In this document: positions 44,313-53,052 of the stretch, one piece after another
Position numbering within the stretch: the first letter of the stretch is position 1
Layout: each line of letters opens with the position of its first letter
DNA from: G965267425 sp965267425
GTDB taxonomy: Bacteria > Bacteroidota > Bacteroidia > Flavobacteriales_E > Vicingaceae
Assembly (NCBI GenBank): GCA_965267425.1
Contig: OZ253959.1
Span: 372,001-436,000 of the forward strand
Length of the DNA: 64,000 bases
Direction: 5' to 3'
Made by a program: the position numbers and the translations under genes
The notes under the pieces: model-generated
Seen by the model: the letters and a program-made list of their open reading frames with translations, nothing else
What the model was told of the DNA's origin: nothing
The model's database searches: none

Positions 44313-46289
44313 ATGCAATTCAAAAGGAAAAATAAAGGTTCTAAACGAACAACTGTCTTTAAACAGCTGATTACCAACATAGTGTATCCGCTGGTGATTG
44401 CATTGATTGTCCTGGGTTACTTCAACTATAACCGCACGCACACCCTTCTGGTAGACGCCTATCAGGAAAAGAACATCAACATCCAAAACGAAATTCGAAA
44501 CGTACTTGAGTTTCAGGATGTGACCTTGTCCTTTATTGAAAAGGATATGGACAGATACCTAAAGACACTCAGTAATATCTTGGTCTCTGATTTTTTTAAT
44601 GATATAGATACCATAGAGAATCTCCCATTGGAAGCCATCCGAAAAAACATGGGAATGAAACAGGACATTTACATCATCAACAGGCAAGGTGTAATTGTCA
44701 ATACCACCTTTATTCGAGATCTAAACCTCAACTTGTTCAACATAGATGAGAAACACAAACAGTTTCTATTGGACATTTTTGAAGGGAATCGATTTGTAAG
44801 TGAGAAGCTTTCTTTGGAGCGAAACACCAAAAAGCTTAAAAAATACACCTATCAACCTACCCTGGATGGTAAATACATTATTGAGTTGGGCAGTTATTCC
44901 AATGAAGCCAACCGAATAGTAAAAACATATCGTTCACACCTTGAAAATCTTTCGGATGTAAGTAAAGGCATTGTAGAAGTAGACTTATTTCTGGGTAGAG
45001 ATGATCCGGTTTCATTCATTAATGATGAAGCCATTATTCCAACAGAACATCGAGACATTTATCAAATGACTTATGATTCCAAGGAAACCCAATCCATAGA
45101 TGTTGATATTGATGGTAAGAAACTGGAGTATCAATACATCTATATGAACAGAGGAAATACGGACTTGTATGAAGGTTCCATTATTCGCATCGTGAATGAT
45201 CGATCCTATGAAGCCCGCATTATTTTCTGGGAGATGATGAAATTGATTGCCATATTTTCATTGACAATTTTTGTATTGTTTGTGTTGATTTACAAACGGG
45301 CAAAATTGATTACACGACCAATTTTGAAGTTGGAAACGAGTGCCATTCGAATCAAAAGAGGGGATTTCAGCACAAGAGCTGAAGTAGAGGGAAATAATGA
45401 GCTGACGGTCTTAGCCAAACAATTTAACGCAATGCTTTCCAGAATTGCCAAGCATTATGAAGAATTGGAGCGGAAAGTTGAAGAACGGACGGCTGAGGTA
45501 GTGGCGCAAAAAGAAGAAATTGAACGACAAAAGAAAAGCCTGACCGATAGTATTCATTATGCTCGTAGAATTCAGACGGCAATTTTACCTTCTGAGTACC
45601 AAATGAAGAAAGCGTTGAATAAGCACTTTGTGTATTATCGTCCAAAAGACATTGTTAGTGGAGATTTTTATTGGATGAGTGAAAAAGATGGAAAGGTATT
45701 GGTTGCGGCTGCGGATTGTACGGGACATGGTGTTCCAGGAGCATTTATGAGCATGATTGGGGCTTCATTACTCAATAAAATTGTCAATGAAAATGAAATA
45801 ACCAAACCTTCTGATGTGCTCAATGGGTTGAGGCAAGGAGTTGTGACTTCTCTGAACAAGGAAGGAAGTGAGGATCAGACCAATGATGGTATGGATATGA
45901 GTCTGTTGGCCATAGATTTTGCAAAAAGTAAATTGGAATATTCCGGTGCCTATAATCCTCTCTACATCATTCGTGACGGTGAATTACTTGCCACCAAGGC
46001 GGATCGTCAACCCGTTGGAAATTTTGGCAAAGCAGCCAAAGACTTCACTAACCATGAAGTGGATTTGAAAAAAGGCGATATGGTATATATCTGTTCAGAC
46101 GGATACCAGGATCAATTTGGTGGTGAGAATAAGTCCAAATTCATGACGGCCAATTTTAAGAAACTGCTTGTGGAAATTCATAAAAGGCCGATGAATGAGC
46201 AGATTGAAATTCTGGATGAAAGACATCTGAATTGGAGAAATGGCATCTCTCAAATTGATGATATACTCATCATAGGAATAGAAATATAG
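44313..46289 (+). CDS. Membrane SpoIIE/PP2C-type serine phosphatase with HAMP domain
   Basis: A 658-aa sensor phosphatase. Two membrane segments (about residues 20-38 and 310-330) flank an extracytoplasmic sensor domain of about 270 residues. A HAMP linker (ITRPILKLETSAIRIKRGDFS) and a coiled coil follow, then the SpoIIE PP2C domain from about 425, with metal-binding aspartates in VSGDFYW, ADCTGHGVPGAFMS, NDGMDMSL and CSDGYQDQFGG. Such proteins often act on anti-sigma-factor antagonists; no partner gene is adjacent. The frame also offers TTG one codon upstream. Confidence 0.88.
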   Translation: MQFKRKNKGSKRTTVFKQLITNIVYPLVIALIVLGYFNYNRTHTLLVDAYQEKNINIQNEIRNVLEFQDVTLSFIEKDMDRYLKTLSNILVSDFFNDIDTIENLPLEAIRKNMGMKQDIYIINRQGVIVNTTFIRDLNLNLFNIDEKHKQFLLDIFEGNRFVSEKLSLERNTKKLKKYTYQPTLDGKYIIELGSYSNEANRIVKTYRSHLENLSDVSKGIVEVDLFLGRDDPVSFINDEAIIPTEHRDIYQMTYDSKETQSIDVDIDGKKLEYQYIYMNRGNTDLYEGSIIRIVNDRSYEARIIFWEMMKLIAIFSLTIFVLFVLIYKRAKLITRPILKLETSAIRIKRGDFSTRAEVEGNNELTVLAKQFNAMLSRIAKHYEELERKVEERTAEVVAQKEEIERQKKSLTDSIHYARRIQTAILPSEYQMKKALNKHFVYYRPKDIVSGDFYWMSEKDGKVLVAAADCTGHGVPGAFMSMIGASLLNKIVNENEITKPSDVLNGLRQGVVTSLNKEGSEDQTNDGMDMSLLAIDFAKSKLEYSGAYNPLYIIRDGELLATKADRQPVGNFGKAAKDFTNHEVDLKKGDMVYICSDGYQDQFGGENKSKFMTANFKKLLVEIHKRPMNEQIEILDERHLNWRNGISQIDDILIIGIEI

Positions 46290-46306
46290 ACAACTTCTGA
46301 GTTGAT

Positions 46307-47179
46307 ATGAAAACCACGGGTTTGATAAAAGCGCTGCTGATTATTGCCCTTTTTTGTGGAATTTCAGTCGAATTAAGTGCCCAAACGGGAAGATATTTGA
46401 TTTCCGGCACTCCCGGAATCAGTTATTATGTTGGTGATTTAAAGGACAACCGTTGGCCAGCAGGCGGATACATTCATCCTTCATTTGGTTTATCCATTGG
46501 TTATCGAAAAAACAGACTACTGTCCGTTTACCTGGGATATACATTTTCAAGGGTAAGTGGAGCGGATTCATTAAGCGAAACTAAAGACAAAAGAAATTAT
46601 CATTTTCGATCCAATGTCAGTGATTTCAGTTTGATGGGTTCGCTGGATGTGAGGGAGTTAGTGTCGAAAATATGGAAGAGTTCTTACGTCAAAAAACAAG
46701 ATTGGTCACCTGGATTCACGGGCCCTTCTATTTATGTAGGTGGTGGAGTATTGCACATGAATCCAAAAGGTTATAAAGGGGGTACCTGGCATAAGTTACG
46801 ATTGTTGGGAACCGAAGGTCAACTGATTGAAGGATATGAACCGCAATACAGTACGTGGCAATTAAATGTAAAGATGGGGCTGAGTGTGGGCTATCAGCTT
46901 TCCCGGCAATTTCAAATGGAGCTCATAGGATTGTATACGTTGTTGTTTACTGATTACCTGGATGATGTTGGTGGTGCGTATCCTGATTATGATGAATTGC
47001 TGGAAACCCAAAGAGGAGAGTTGGCCTCCTATTTTACTTATGGAGGTCGAGATGGTGAAAAAATCAAACAAGGAACATTGCGAGCCAATCCGGATAACAA
47101 AGACGGAATGGTGGTTATTGGCATTAAATGCACTTACCTCTTTAGTTTTGATGAGGTCCGACGAATGCTCGGACATTGA
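46307..47179 (+). CDS. DUF6089 outer membrane protein, third PorG-like paralogue
   Basis: A 290-aa exported beta-barrel protein (signal peptide about residues 1-25, ending LSAQ). It shares LGTEGQ, FTDYLDDVGGAYPDY and GELASYF with the PorG-like gene at 24009. It lies 17 bp behind the phosphatase gene and is probably in its operon, away from the uppS-nadK locus where the classical porG homologue sits. It may be a paralogous partner for another secretion or envelope complex. Confidence 0.78.
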   Translation: MKTTGLIKALLIIALFCGISVELSAQTGRYLISGTPGISYYVGDLKDNRWPAGGYIHPSFGLSIGYRKNRLLSVYLGYTFSRVSGADSLSETKDKRNYHFRSNVSDFSLMGSLDVRELVSKIWKSSYVKKQDWSPGFTGPSIYVGGGVLHMNPKGYKGGTWHKLRLLGTEGQLIEGYEPQYSTWQLNVKMGLSVGYQLSRQFQMELIGLYTLLFTDYLDDVGGAYPDYDELLETQRGELASYFTYGGRDGEKIKQGTLRANPDNKDGMVVIGIKCTYLFSFDEVRRMLGH

Positions 47180-47263
47180 TTCAAATCCGTTTTTTCCAGT
47201 TGATTTATGGAAAACTCGTGTATAACTTTCATGTTTATAATTCATTGTAAAATGGAATTCAAT

Positions 47264-47271
47264 TAATTTTG
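47264..47271 (+). promoter_or_regulatory. -7 promoter box of thyA, 4 nt from the ATG
   Basis: TAATTTTG, then AATC, then ATG. The element matches TAnnTTTG perfectly, and the spacing predicts a transcript that begins at or next to the start codon. A TTG at 47245-47247 has a shorter than usual spacing of 16 bp. Confidence 0.55.
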
Positions 47272-47275
47272 AATC

Positions 47276-48070
47276 ATGCAACAGTATCATGATTTATTAC
47301 AGCACATTCTTGACCATGGCGTGCGCAAAGAGGATCGCACCGGGACAGGAACATTGAGCACATTTGGATATCAAATGCGCTTTGATTTGAGTGAAGGATT
47401 TCCTGTGCTAACGACCAAAAAACTTCATTTGCGATCCATTATTCATGAATTGCTTTGGTTTTTAAAAGGTGAGACGAATATTGCATACCTCAAAGAAAAC
47501 AATGTTTCCATTTGGGATGAATGGGCAGATGAAAATGGTGAATTAGGACCTGTTTATGGACATCAATGGAGATCATGGCCGACACCTGATGGTAAAACCA
47601 TTGATCAAATCAGCAACTTAATTCATCAAATCAAAACCAATCCTGATTCACGCCGACTAATTGTAAGCGCCTGGAATGTTGCGAACATTGAAGAAATGGC
47701 CTTGCCACCGTGTCATTGCCTATTTCAGTTTTATGTAGCAGACGGTAAATTATCTTGTCAATTGTATCAAAGAAGTGCTGATACTTTTTTAGGTGTTCCA
47801 TTTAATATTGCATCCTATAGTCTCTTGACCATGATGATTTCTCAGGTTTGTGGGTTAAAACCTGGTCATTTTGTACACACGTTTGGAGATGTTCATTTGT
47901 ATCTGAATCACCTGGATCAGGCGAGTGAGCAATTATCCAGAAGTTGCCGGGCGCTTCCCGTTATGATGTTAAAAAACAAGAGGGAATCTATTTTTGACTT
48001 TGAATACGAGGACTTTGAATTGCTCAATTACAATCCTCATCCCCATATAAAAGCCGAAGTTTCTGTGTAA
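47276..48070 (+). CDS. thyA: Thymidylate synthase
   Basis: Folate-dependent dUMP methylation, 264 aa. The nucleophile Cys146 lies in ALPPCHCLFQFYV, with SRRLIVSAWN (phosphate-binding arginines) before it and QRSADTFLGVPFNIASY behind it. Length and motifs match the classic ThyA. Its stop overlaps the folA start by one base (TAATG), coupling the enzyme to the one that recycles its dihydrofolate product. Confidence 0.97.
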   Translation: MQQYHDLLQHILDHGVRKEDRTGTGTLSTFGYQMRFDLSEGFPVLTTKKLHLRSIIHELLWFLKGETNIAYLKENNVSIWDEWADENGELGPVYGHQWRSWPTPDGKTIDQISNLIHQIKTNPDSRRLIVSAWNVANIEEMALPPCHCLFQFYVADGKLSCQLYQRSADTFLGVPFNIASYSLLTMMISQVCGLKPGHFVHTFGDVHLYLNHLDQASEQLSRSCRALPVMMLKNKRESIFDFEYEDFELLNYNPHPHIKAEVSV

Positions 48071-48576
48071 TGGAAATCATTGCCATTGCCGCCATGGCTA
48101 AAAACAGAGCCATTGGAAAAGATAATGACTTGCTTTGGCATTTGCCGGCAGACATGCGTTATTTTCAGCAAACGACTACAGGGTACCCTGTTTTGATGGG
48201 TCGAAAAAATTACGATTCCATTCCATTAAAATATCGTCCACTTGCCAATCGAACCAATATTGTGATAACACGAGATGAAAGCTATAATGAAGAAGGGGCG
48301 GTTGTTTTTCATTCCATCAAAGACGGTATTGATTTTGCCAGGAAGGAAGGAAAGGATAAGTTGTACATTGTAGGAGGTGGGCAAATTTATGCGCAGACGA
48401 TGGACATTATTTCCAAGTTGTATTTAACAGTGGTGGATCATGATTTTGATGGTGACGCATTTTTTCCGGAATTCGACTCCAATGATTGGGATATCGCCAA
48501 AACATGGAAAGTGAATAAGGATGAAAAAAATAAGTACGACATGCAATTCTTTCAGTACCAAAGGCAACAGAAATAG
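48070..48576 (+). CDS. folA: Dihydrofolate reductase
   Basis: Reduces dihydrofolate to tetrahydrofolate with NADPH, 168 aa. The conserved AIGKDNDLLWHLPADM with the catalytic Asp and MGRKNYDSIPLKYRPL are present, as is the NADPH loop IVGGGQIYAQ. It is coupled to thyA by a one-base overlap. Confidence 0.97.
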   Translation: MEIIAIAAMAKNRAIGKDNDLLWHLPADMRYFQQTTTGYPVLMGRKNYDSIPLKYRPLANRTNIVITRDESYNEEGAVVFHSIKDGIDFARKEGKDKLYIVGGGQIYAQTMDIISKLYLTVVDHDFDGDAFFPEFDSNDWDIAKTWKVNKDEKNKYDMQFFQYQRQQK

Positions 48577-48629
48577 CTTTGCAACCGTCTGTAAGGCAAG
48601 ATTGTGTTAAAAGATGTATATTTAGCCAC

Positions 48630-49439
48630 GTGAAAAGAATAACGGTAATAGGGGTTTTTCTGATATTAATGGGGGGGTGTGAAAAGTCGCATCGCGATTT
48701 GGACGTGAACACAAATACCGTTGAGGATCATTCTTTTGCCACCATGATTTACTCGGATGTCTTTAAAATGGTGGATGAAATTGCCTTACATACCAAGGGT
48801 ATTGCCAATCCTTCAGATACGGTTTATACACAATATGGATGTGATGATATTAAAGTGGATACTTCGGTTGAACCCAAACAAATCATCATTGATTTCGGAT
48901 TTACCAACTGTGTTGGAAAGTTTGAATTTAACCGCCAGGGTCGAATCATAGCCGAATTTACAGGCATATATCCTGAACCTGAAGCATCTTTGACCATTAC
49001 TTTTTTAAACTATCGTTTTGAAGATTATGAGGTTGAAGGAAGTGTATCTGTTATCAATCGATCTCCTGTCAATGGCGCCAGAAGTTTTTCTTATTTTCTG
49101 CAAAGGGGTAATATTTTGGCAGAAGATGAAACCTTTGTCAGTTTTAATGCAAGCGAAGTTTGGACACAGACGGAAGGTCAAAATACTACAGCCGTGGCGG
49201 ATGATGTTTTTGAAGTTTCTGGGACTTCCAATGGTGCTAACTTTAAAGGGAACCTCTTTTCTACGGAAATCAGTACCAACAATATTCAACGTCATGATTG
49301 CGCACGTTTGGTAGATGGCATTACAGACGTCTTTTCAGATAATATATCTAAACGTCGTGTAGATTACGGTAATGGGAATTGTGACAGAACTGCCGTCGCA
49401 AGCATCAACGGAGAGCCTTTTTCCGTAAGGCTTCCTTAA
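48630..49439 (+). CDS. Lipoprotein of unknown function
   Basis: A 269-aa product starting at GTG (VKRITVIGVFLILMGGCEKS), with a clear lipobox at LMGGC. The frame is open for 17 codons before, but only this start gives a signal peptide. The mature part is beta-rich, with repeated ISINGEP/SVSINRS-like strands and three further cysteines (CDDIK, FTNCVG, NCDRT). I do not recognise the family. Its stop directly abuts that of the convergent clpX gene. Confidence 0.7.
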   Translation: MKRITVIGVFLILMGGCEKSHRDLDVNTNTVEDHSFATMIYSDVFKMVDEIALHTKGIANPSDTVYTQYGCDDIKVDTSVEPKQIIIDFGFTNCVGKFEFNRQGRIIAEFTGIYPEPEASLTITFLNYRFEDYEVEGSVSVINRSPVNGARSFSYFLQRGNILAEDETFVSFNASEVWTQTEGQNTTAVADDVFEVSGTSNGANFKGNLFSTEISTNNIQRHDCARLVDGITDVFSDNISKRRVDYGNGNCDRTAVASINGEPFSVRLP

Positions 49440-49448
49440 TCAGGAAGC
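49430..49448. terminator. Hairpin across abutting stop codons of the lipoprotein gene and clpX
   Basis: GCTTCC, TTAATCA, GGAAGC form a 6-bp stem whose loop holds both stop codons (TAA rightward at 49437-49439, TGA leftward at 49440-49442). There is no T-tract on either side, so intrinsic termination is uncertain; it may still limit read-through or protect 3' ends in both directions. Confidence 0.35.
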
Positions 49449-50675
49449 TACTTTCAGCGTATTGATCTTTGATTTTTTCAATTGCTCTTTTGCGTACCTC
49501 AACGTGATTTTAATTTCTTTATCGCTGTTAGAAGGTAATTCGAACATAGCGTCCAGCATAATGGCTTCACAAATAGAACGCAGCCCTCTCGCACCCAACT
49601 TAAACTCCAACGATTTCTGAACAATAAAATCATACACGTTTTTGTCAATTTTCAGGTCAATACCGTCCAATTTGAACAATTCTGTGTACTGCTTAACAAT
49701 TGAATTTTTTGGTTCCGTAAGAATCTGTCGTAAAGCAACCTCATCCAATGGATCAAGATGTGAATGAACCGGTACCCGACCTATGAGTTCCGGAATCAAA
49801 CCAAATGATTTAACATCCTGAGGTGTTAAATATCGAAGAAGGTTTTCTTTGTCAATGCTGCTTTTCTCTTGTTCGGTTTTAAAACCAACCACTTGAGTTC
49901 GCAGGCGCTTACCAATGATTTTGTCAATACCATCAAACGCTCCTCCACAGATGAACAGTATATTTTTGGTATCTATGGCCACCATTTTTTGCTCCGGATG
50001 TTTTCGTCCTCCTTGTGGTGGGACGTTAACCACAGAACCTTCCAATAACTTCAATAAAGCTTGTTGTACTCCTTCACCTGAAACATCACGCGTTATGGAC
50101 GGATTATCGCTTTTTCTGGCAATCTTGTCAATTTCATCAATAAATACAATGCCTCTGGCTGCCGCATTTACATCATAGTCTGCAGCTTGAAGTAGCCTGG
50201 ATAAAATGCTTTCTACATCTTCCCCTACATACCCTGCTTCTGTGAGGATGGTAGCGTCTGCAATACAAAAAGGAACGTTTAGAATTTTGGCAATGGTTCG
50301 TGCAAGCAAAGTTTTACCAGTGCCTGTTTCTCCAACCAACAAAATATTCGACTTTTCTATTTCAATGTCCTTAGCCGCAGATTGGGCATGTAACAATCTT
50401 TTGTAGTGATTGTAAACGGCAACAGAAAGTACCTTTTTAGCATCATTCTGGCCAATGATGTACTCATCAAGGTGATTTTTAATATCCTTCGGTTTCAGCA
50501 ATTTCAGTTGCGAAGCCAAATTCACAGAAGATTTTCCTGAAACCTCCTCCTTTACGATATTTTGTGCTTGTACAATGCAATGATCACATATATGACCCGA
50601 TATGCCAGCGATCAAAACATTGGTATCGCGCTTTTCACGATTACAAAAAGAGCACTTGATATTATCCTTTTCCAT
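49440..50675 (-). CDS. clpX: ATP-dependent Clp protease ATP-binding subunit ClpX
   Basis: AAA+ unfoldase (411 aa) feeding ClpP. The N-terminal zinc-binding domain has C8/C11 and C30/C33. The AAA+ module shows Walker A GETGTGKT, pore loop GYVGED, Walker B FIDEIDKIAR and the IGF-type ClpP contact loop is represented by VVGFKTEQE. The C-terminal sensor 2 GARGLRSICE is intact. It has its own promoter in the clpP-clpX gap, with a -7 box 5 nt before the ATG. Confidence 0.97.
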   Translation of the reverse strand: MEKDNIKCSFCNREKRDTNVLIAGISGHICDHCIVQAQNIVKEEVSGKSSVNLASQLKLLKPKDIKNHLDEYIIGQNDAKKVLSVAVYNHYKRLLHAQSAAKDIEIEKSNILLVGETGTGKTLLARTIAKILNVPFCIADATILTEAGYVGEDVESILSRLLQAADYDVNAAARGIVFIDEIDKIARKSDNPSITRDVSGEGVQQALLKLLEGSVVNVPPQGGRKHPEQKMVAIDTKNILFICGGAFDGIDKIIGKRLRTQVVGFKTEQEKSSIDKENLLRYLTPQDVKSFGLIPELIGRVPVHSHLDPLDEVALRQILTEPKNSIVKQYTELFKLDGIDLKIDKNVYDFIVQKSLEFKLGARGLRSICEAIMLDAMFELPSNSDKEIKITLRYAKEQLKKSKINTLKVAS

Positions 50676-50680
50676 TCATA

Positions 50681-50712
50681 CAAAAATAAAGGAAAAAAAG
50701 AATTTACTTCAA
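50681..50712 (-). promoter_or_regulatory. clpX promoter (-33 and -7 boxes)
   Basis: On the minus strand TTG (50710-50712), 21 bp, then TATTTTTG (50681-50688) match the Bacteroidota -33/-7 promoter well. The -7 box ends 5 nt before the clpX ATG, so this transcript should be leaderless or nearly so. clpX can thus be made separately from tig-clpP. Confidence 0.65.
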
Positions 50713-50719
50713 TTCCCAG

Positions 50720-50744
50720 AAATAGCGGGCGATACGAGCTATTT
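50720..50744 (-). terminator. Hairpin behind clpP
   Basis: AAATAGC and GCTATTT form a 7-bp stem with an 11-nt loop that includes the clpP stop codon region. It lies just upstream of the clpX promoter. No T-tract follows, so it is more likely a partial terminator or RNA processing/stability element between clpP and clpX. Confidence 0.4.
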
Positions 50745-51407
50745 AAGCCCTAGTACTTCATCAATCATGCCGTATTCTTTGGCTTCAGTTGAAGTCATCC
50801 AGTAATCTCTATCACTGTCTTCCCAAACCTTGTCGTATTTCTGACCACTGTGATTGGCAATGATGTCGTACAATTCTTTTTTGAGTTTTTGAATCTCCCT
50901 TGCTGTAATTTCTATGTCAGAAGCTTGACCTTGAGCACCTCCCATAGGTTGATGAATCATCACCCGGGCATGCTTCAACGCCGTACGTTTTCCTTTTGCT
51001 CCTGCACATAATAAAACAGCGCCCATTGATGCCGCCATACCTGTACATATGGTAGCAATGTCTGGAGAAACGTATTGCATCACGTCATAGATACCTAATC
51101 CTGCATATACTGACCCCCCAGGAGAATTCAGATAAATCTGAATATCTTTCTTAGGATCAACCGATTCCAGGTACAACAATTGCCCCATGATAATATTCGA
51201 AACATCATCATTAATTGGCGTTCCCAAAAAGATAATTCTGTCCATCATCAAACGTGAAAAAATGTCCATGGATGCAACATTTAATTGGCGCTCTTCAATG
51301 ATGGTTGGAGAAATATAGGCGTCTACATGTGAAGAATACTGATCAAGTCTTGCAGAACTGATTCCGCGGTCTTTGATCATAAATTTTTTAAAATCTTTTT
51401 CAGTCAT
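50739..51407 (-). CDS. clpP: ATP-dependent Clp protease proteolytic subunit
   Basis: Serine peptidase subunit, 222 aa. The catalytic Ser127 lies in TGMAASMGAVLL and His152 in HARVMIHQPMGG; the substrate-binding strand YLNSPGGSVYAGL is at 92-104. The N-terminal extension of about 30 residues is somewhat long but common in Bacteroidota. It follows tig by 21 bp. Confidence 0.97.
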   Translation of the reverse strand: MTEKDFKKFMIKDRGISSARLDQYSSHVDAYISPTIIEERQLNVASMDIFSRLMMDRIIFLGTPINDDVSNIIMGQLLYLESVDPKKDIQIYLNSPGGSVYAGLGIYDVMQYVSPDIATICTGMAASMGAVLLCAGAKGKRTALKHARVMIHQPMGGAQGQASDIEITAREIQKLKKELYDIIANHSGQKYDKVWEDSDRDYWMTSTEAKEYGMIDEVLGLK

Positions 51408-51428
51408 AAGTTTTGCGAGAAAAAAGCA

Positions 51429-52778
51429 TTATTTGCTACTGGCTAATTTAACAAAATCATTGTAAGAAATTTTCTTCTCTTTGATTTTGAATGTGTTTTT
51501 ATAATAAGCCAGCAAACGTTGATCATACATCTGATCATAAACGCGCTTTTCCTCTTCTTTATTTTGTAAAACCCTTTCTGCAGTTTCCTTTAACTCCATG
51601 TCTTCAGGAGCGCCTTGTCCCATGGAAGCAAACTGTTGCTTAATGAGTTCAACTGTAAAATCGATCACCTCTTCGCGGGAAACTTCCATTTTGTTTTCGG
51701 TGATGATGGTATTTTCCAACAACTGCCATTTTAGGTTCTTGGCATACATATCGTATTCAGCTTCAATTTGCTCAGGGGTGATGGGTTTTTCATTAACCGA
51801 TTGCAACCATTTTTTCAAGAATTCATCTGGCAAGTCTAGTTTGGCTTTTTCAATGATTTTGTCTTGAACATCTCTAGCAAATAATTGATCAGTTTGTACT
51901 TCAAACTGCTTTGTTAAATCTTCAATAGCTTTGTTTTCAAATTCTTCTTTGGATTTGATTACACCAGGGCCATAGATTTTATCAAACAACTCCGTGCTGA
52001 CCTCAGCAGCTTCTATTCGGTTTATTTTATCAACCACAAACCGGAAGTTCATGTTTTTTCTATCCTCTTCAGAAATCTGAGTTCCCAAAAGTCTTTGAAA
52101 ATCTACGTCTGCACCAAATTCTTTTAACTTGAATTCCACCACACTGCCCTTTTGGATGCCCAAAAATCGTTTTTTCAACTTTTTCTCTGTAACCGATTCA
52201 AGCAATAAACTGGAATTGTTCTGAATACCATCTTCCAATGGCAAACGATCAGAACCCAATTGCTCAAAAGCTCCTTCCAATACATCTGATTCCTCACTGG
52301 TCTCCACTTCAATCAACTTACCATATCGACGTGACATGTCATCTGTGTATTGATTGATCAACTTGCTGTCTATTTCAACACTGTTGCGATTGAATTTCAG
52401 TTTAGGTAAAAATTCTACGTTTACTTCAGGAGTAAGTCCCAATTCAAAATTGAATTCAAAGTCCTCTTGTTTTTCCCAATCCACTTCGTTGTTTTCAATT
52501 TTAGGAATTGGATTTCCCAAAATGCTTATTTTATTTTCAACGATATAGGAGTTAATTGATTCCGAAAGTATTTTATTAACTTCTTCAACCAATGTACTGG
52601 TTCCAGCCATTTTGCGAATGACGCCCATGGGTACTTTTCCAGGTCTGAATCCAGGAATTCTGGCCTGTTTTCTCAATTCATTCAATCGAGCTTCAACTTT
52701 TGAAGAATAATCGTTAGAGTTCAATTGAACTTTAAGAACTGCGTTCAGTTTATCAACGTTTTCTTGCGTAATTTCCAT
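51429..52778 (-). CDS. tig: Trigger factor
   Basis: Ribosome-associated chaperone, 449 aa. The ribosome-binding signature is in IPGFRPGKVPMGVI near residue 40. The central region is a diverged FKBP-type domain that lacks the aromatic active-site residues, as usual in Bacteroidota trigger factors, and a helical C-terminal arm follows. It heads the tig-clpP-clpX block and lies downstream of tRNA-Leu on the same strand, so it may receive read-through from the tRNA promoter. Confidence 0.9.
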   Translation of the reverse strand: MEITQENVDKLNAVLKVQLNSNDYSSKVEARLNELRKQARIPGFRPGKVPMGVIRKMAGTSTLVEEVNKILSESINSYIVENKISILGNPIPKIENNEVDWEKQEDFEFNFELGLTPEVNVEFLPKLKFNRNSVEIDSKLINQYTDDMSRRYGKLIEVETSEESDVLEGAFEQLGSDRLPLEDGIQNNSSLLLESVTEKKLKKRFLGIQKGSVVEFKLKEFGADVDFQRLLGTQISEEDRKNMNFRFVVDKINRIEAAEVSTELFDKIYGPGVIKSKEEFENKAIEDLTKQFEVQTDQLFARDVQDKIIEKAKLDLPDEFLKKWLQSVNEKPITPEQIEAEYDMYAKNLKWQLLENTIITENKMEVSREEVIDFTVELIKQQFASMGQGAPEDMELKETAERVLQNKEEEKRVYDQMYDQRLLAYYKNTFKIKEKKISYNDFVKLASSK

Positions 52779-52798
52779 CTGATGAGATTAAAAATGAA

Positions 52799-52844
52799 AT
52801 GGTATAGAATGTGCACTAAAAACCAGTTGCTCACGCTATACCAT
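52799..52844 (-). terminator. Terminator-like stem-loop behind tRNA-Leu
   Basis: ATGGTATAG (52799-52807) and CTATACCAT (52836-52844) form a perfect 9-bp stem with a 28-nt loop that can itself pair through GTGCA and TGCTCAC. On the minus strand the stem is followed by TTCATTTTT. It probably terminates the tRNA-Leu transcript; alternatively it is a 5' leader structure of tig, whose ATG is 20 bp further on. Confidence 0.6.
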
Positions 52845-52859
52845 CTATTCTTTTTTTTG

Positions 52860-52941
52860 TGCGGATGAAGGGACTCGAACCCCCACGTCTTTCGACACTA
52901 GATCCTAAGTCTAGCGCGTCTACCAATTTCGCCACATCCGC
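52860..52941 (-). tRNA. tRNA-Leu (anticodon UAG)
   Basis: The minus strand shows a complete class II tRNA: acceptor stem GCGGATG paired with CATCCGC, D-arm with GGTAGACGC, anticodon stem CTAGA/TCTAG around loop CTTAGGA (anticodon TAG), a long variable arm TGTCGAAAGACGT, and T-arm with GGTTCGAGTCC. Discriminator A is encoded, CCA is not. The long variable arm and anticodon identify leucine. Confidence 0.97.
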
Positions 52942-52961
52942 AGGTTTCCAAAACGGGTCGG

Positions 52962-52992
52962 CAAATTTAGTTTTTTTCTGTAAAGTCCACAA
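52962..52992 (-). promoter_or_regulatory. tRNA-Leu promoter (-33 and -7 boxes)
   Basis: On the minus strand TTG (52990-52992), a 20-bp spacer and TAAATTTG (52962-52969) form a full match to the Bacteroidota sigma-factor consensus. The -7 box ends 20 bp before the mature tRNA 5' end. This is the clearest complete promoter in the window. Confidence 0.8.
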
Positions 52993-53052
52993 TATGTAAG
53001 ACGGATAATCTTCTTATACTAAACGATTGTTTCGCATTGAATAAAAAAGAGG

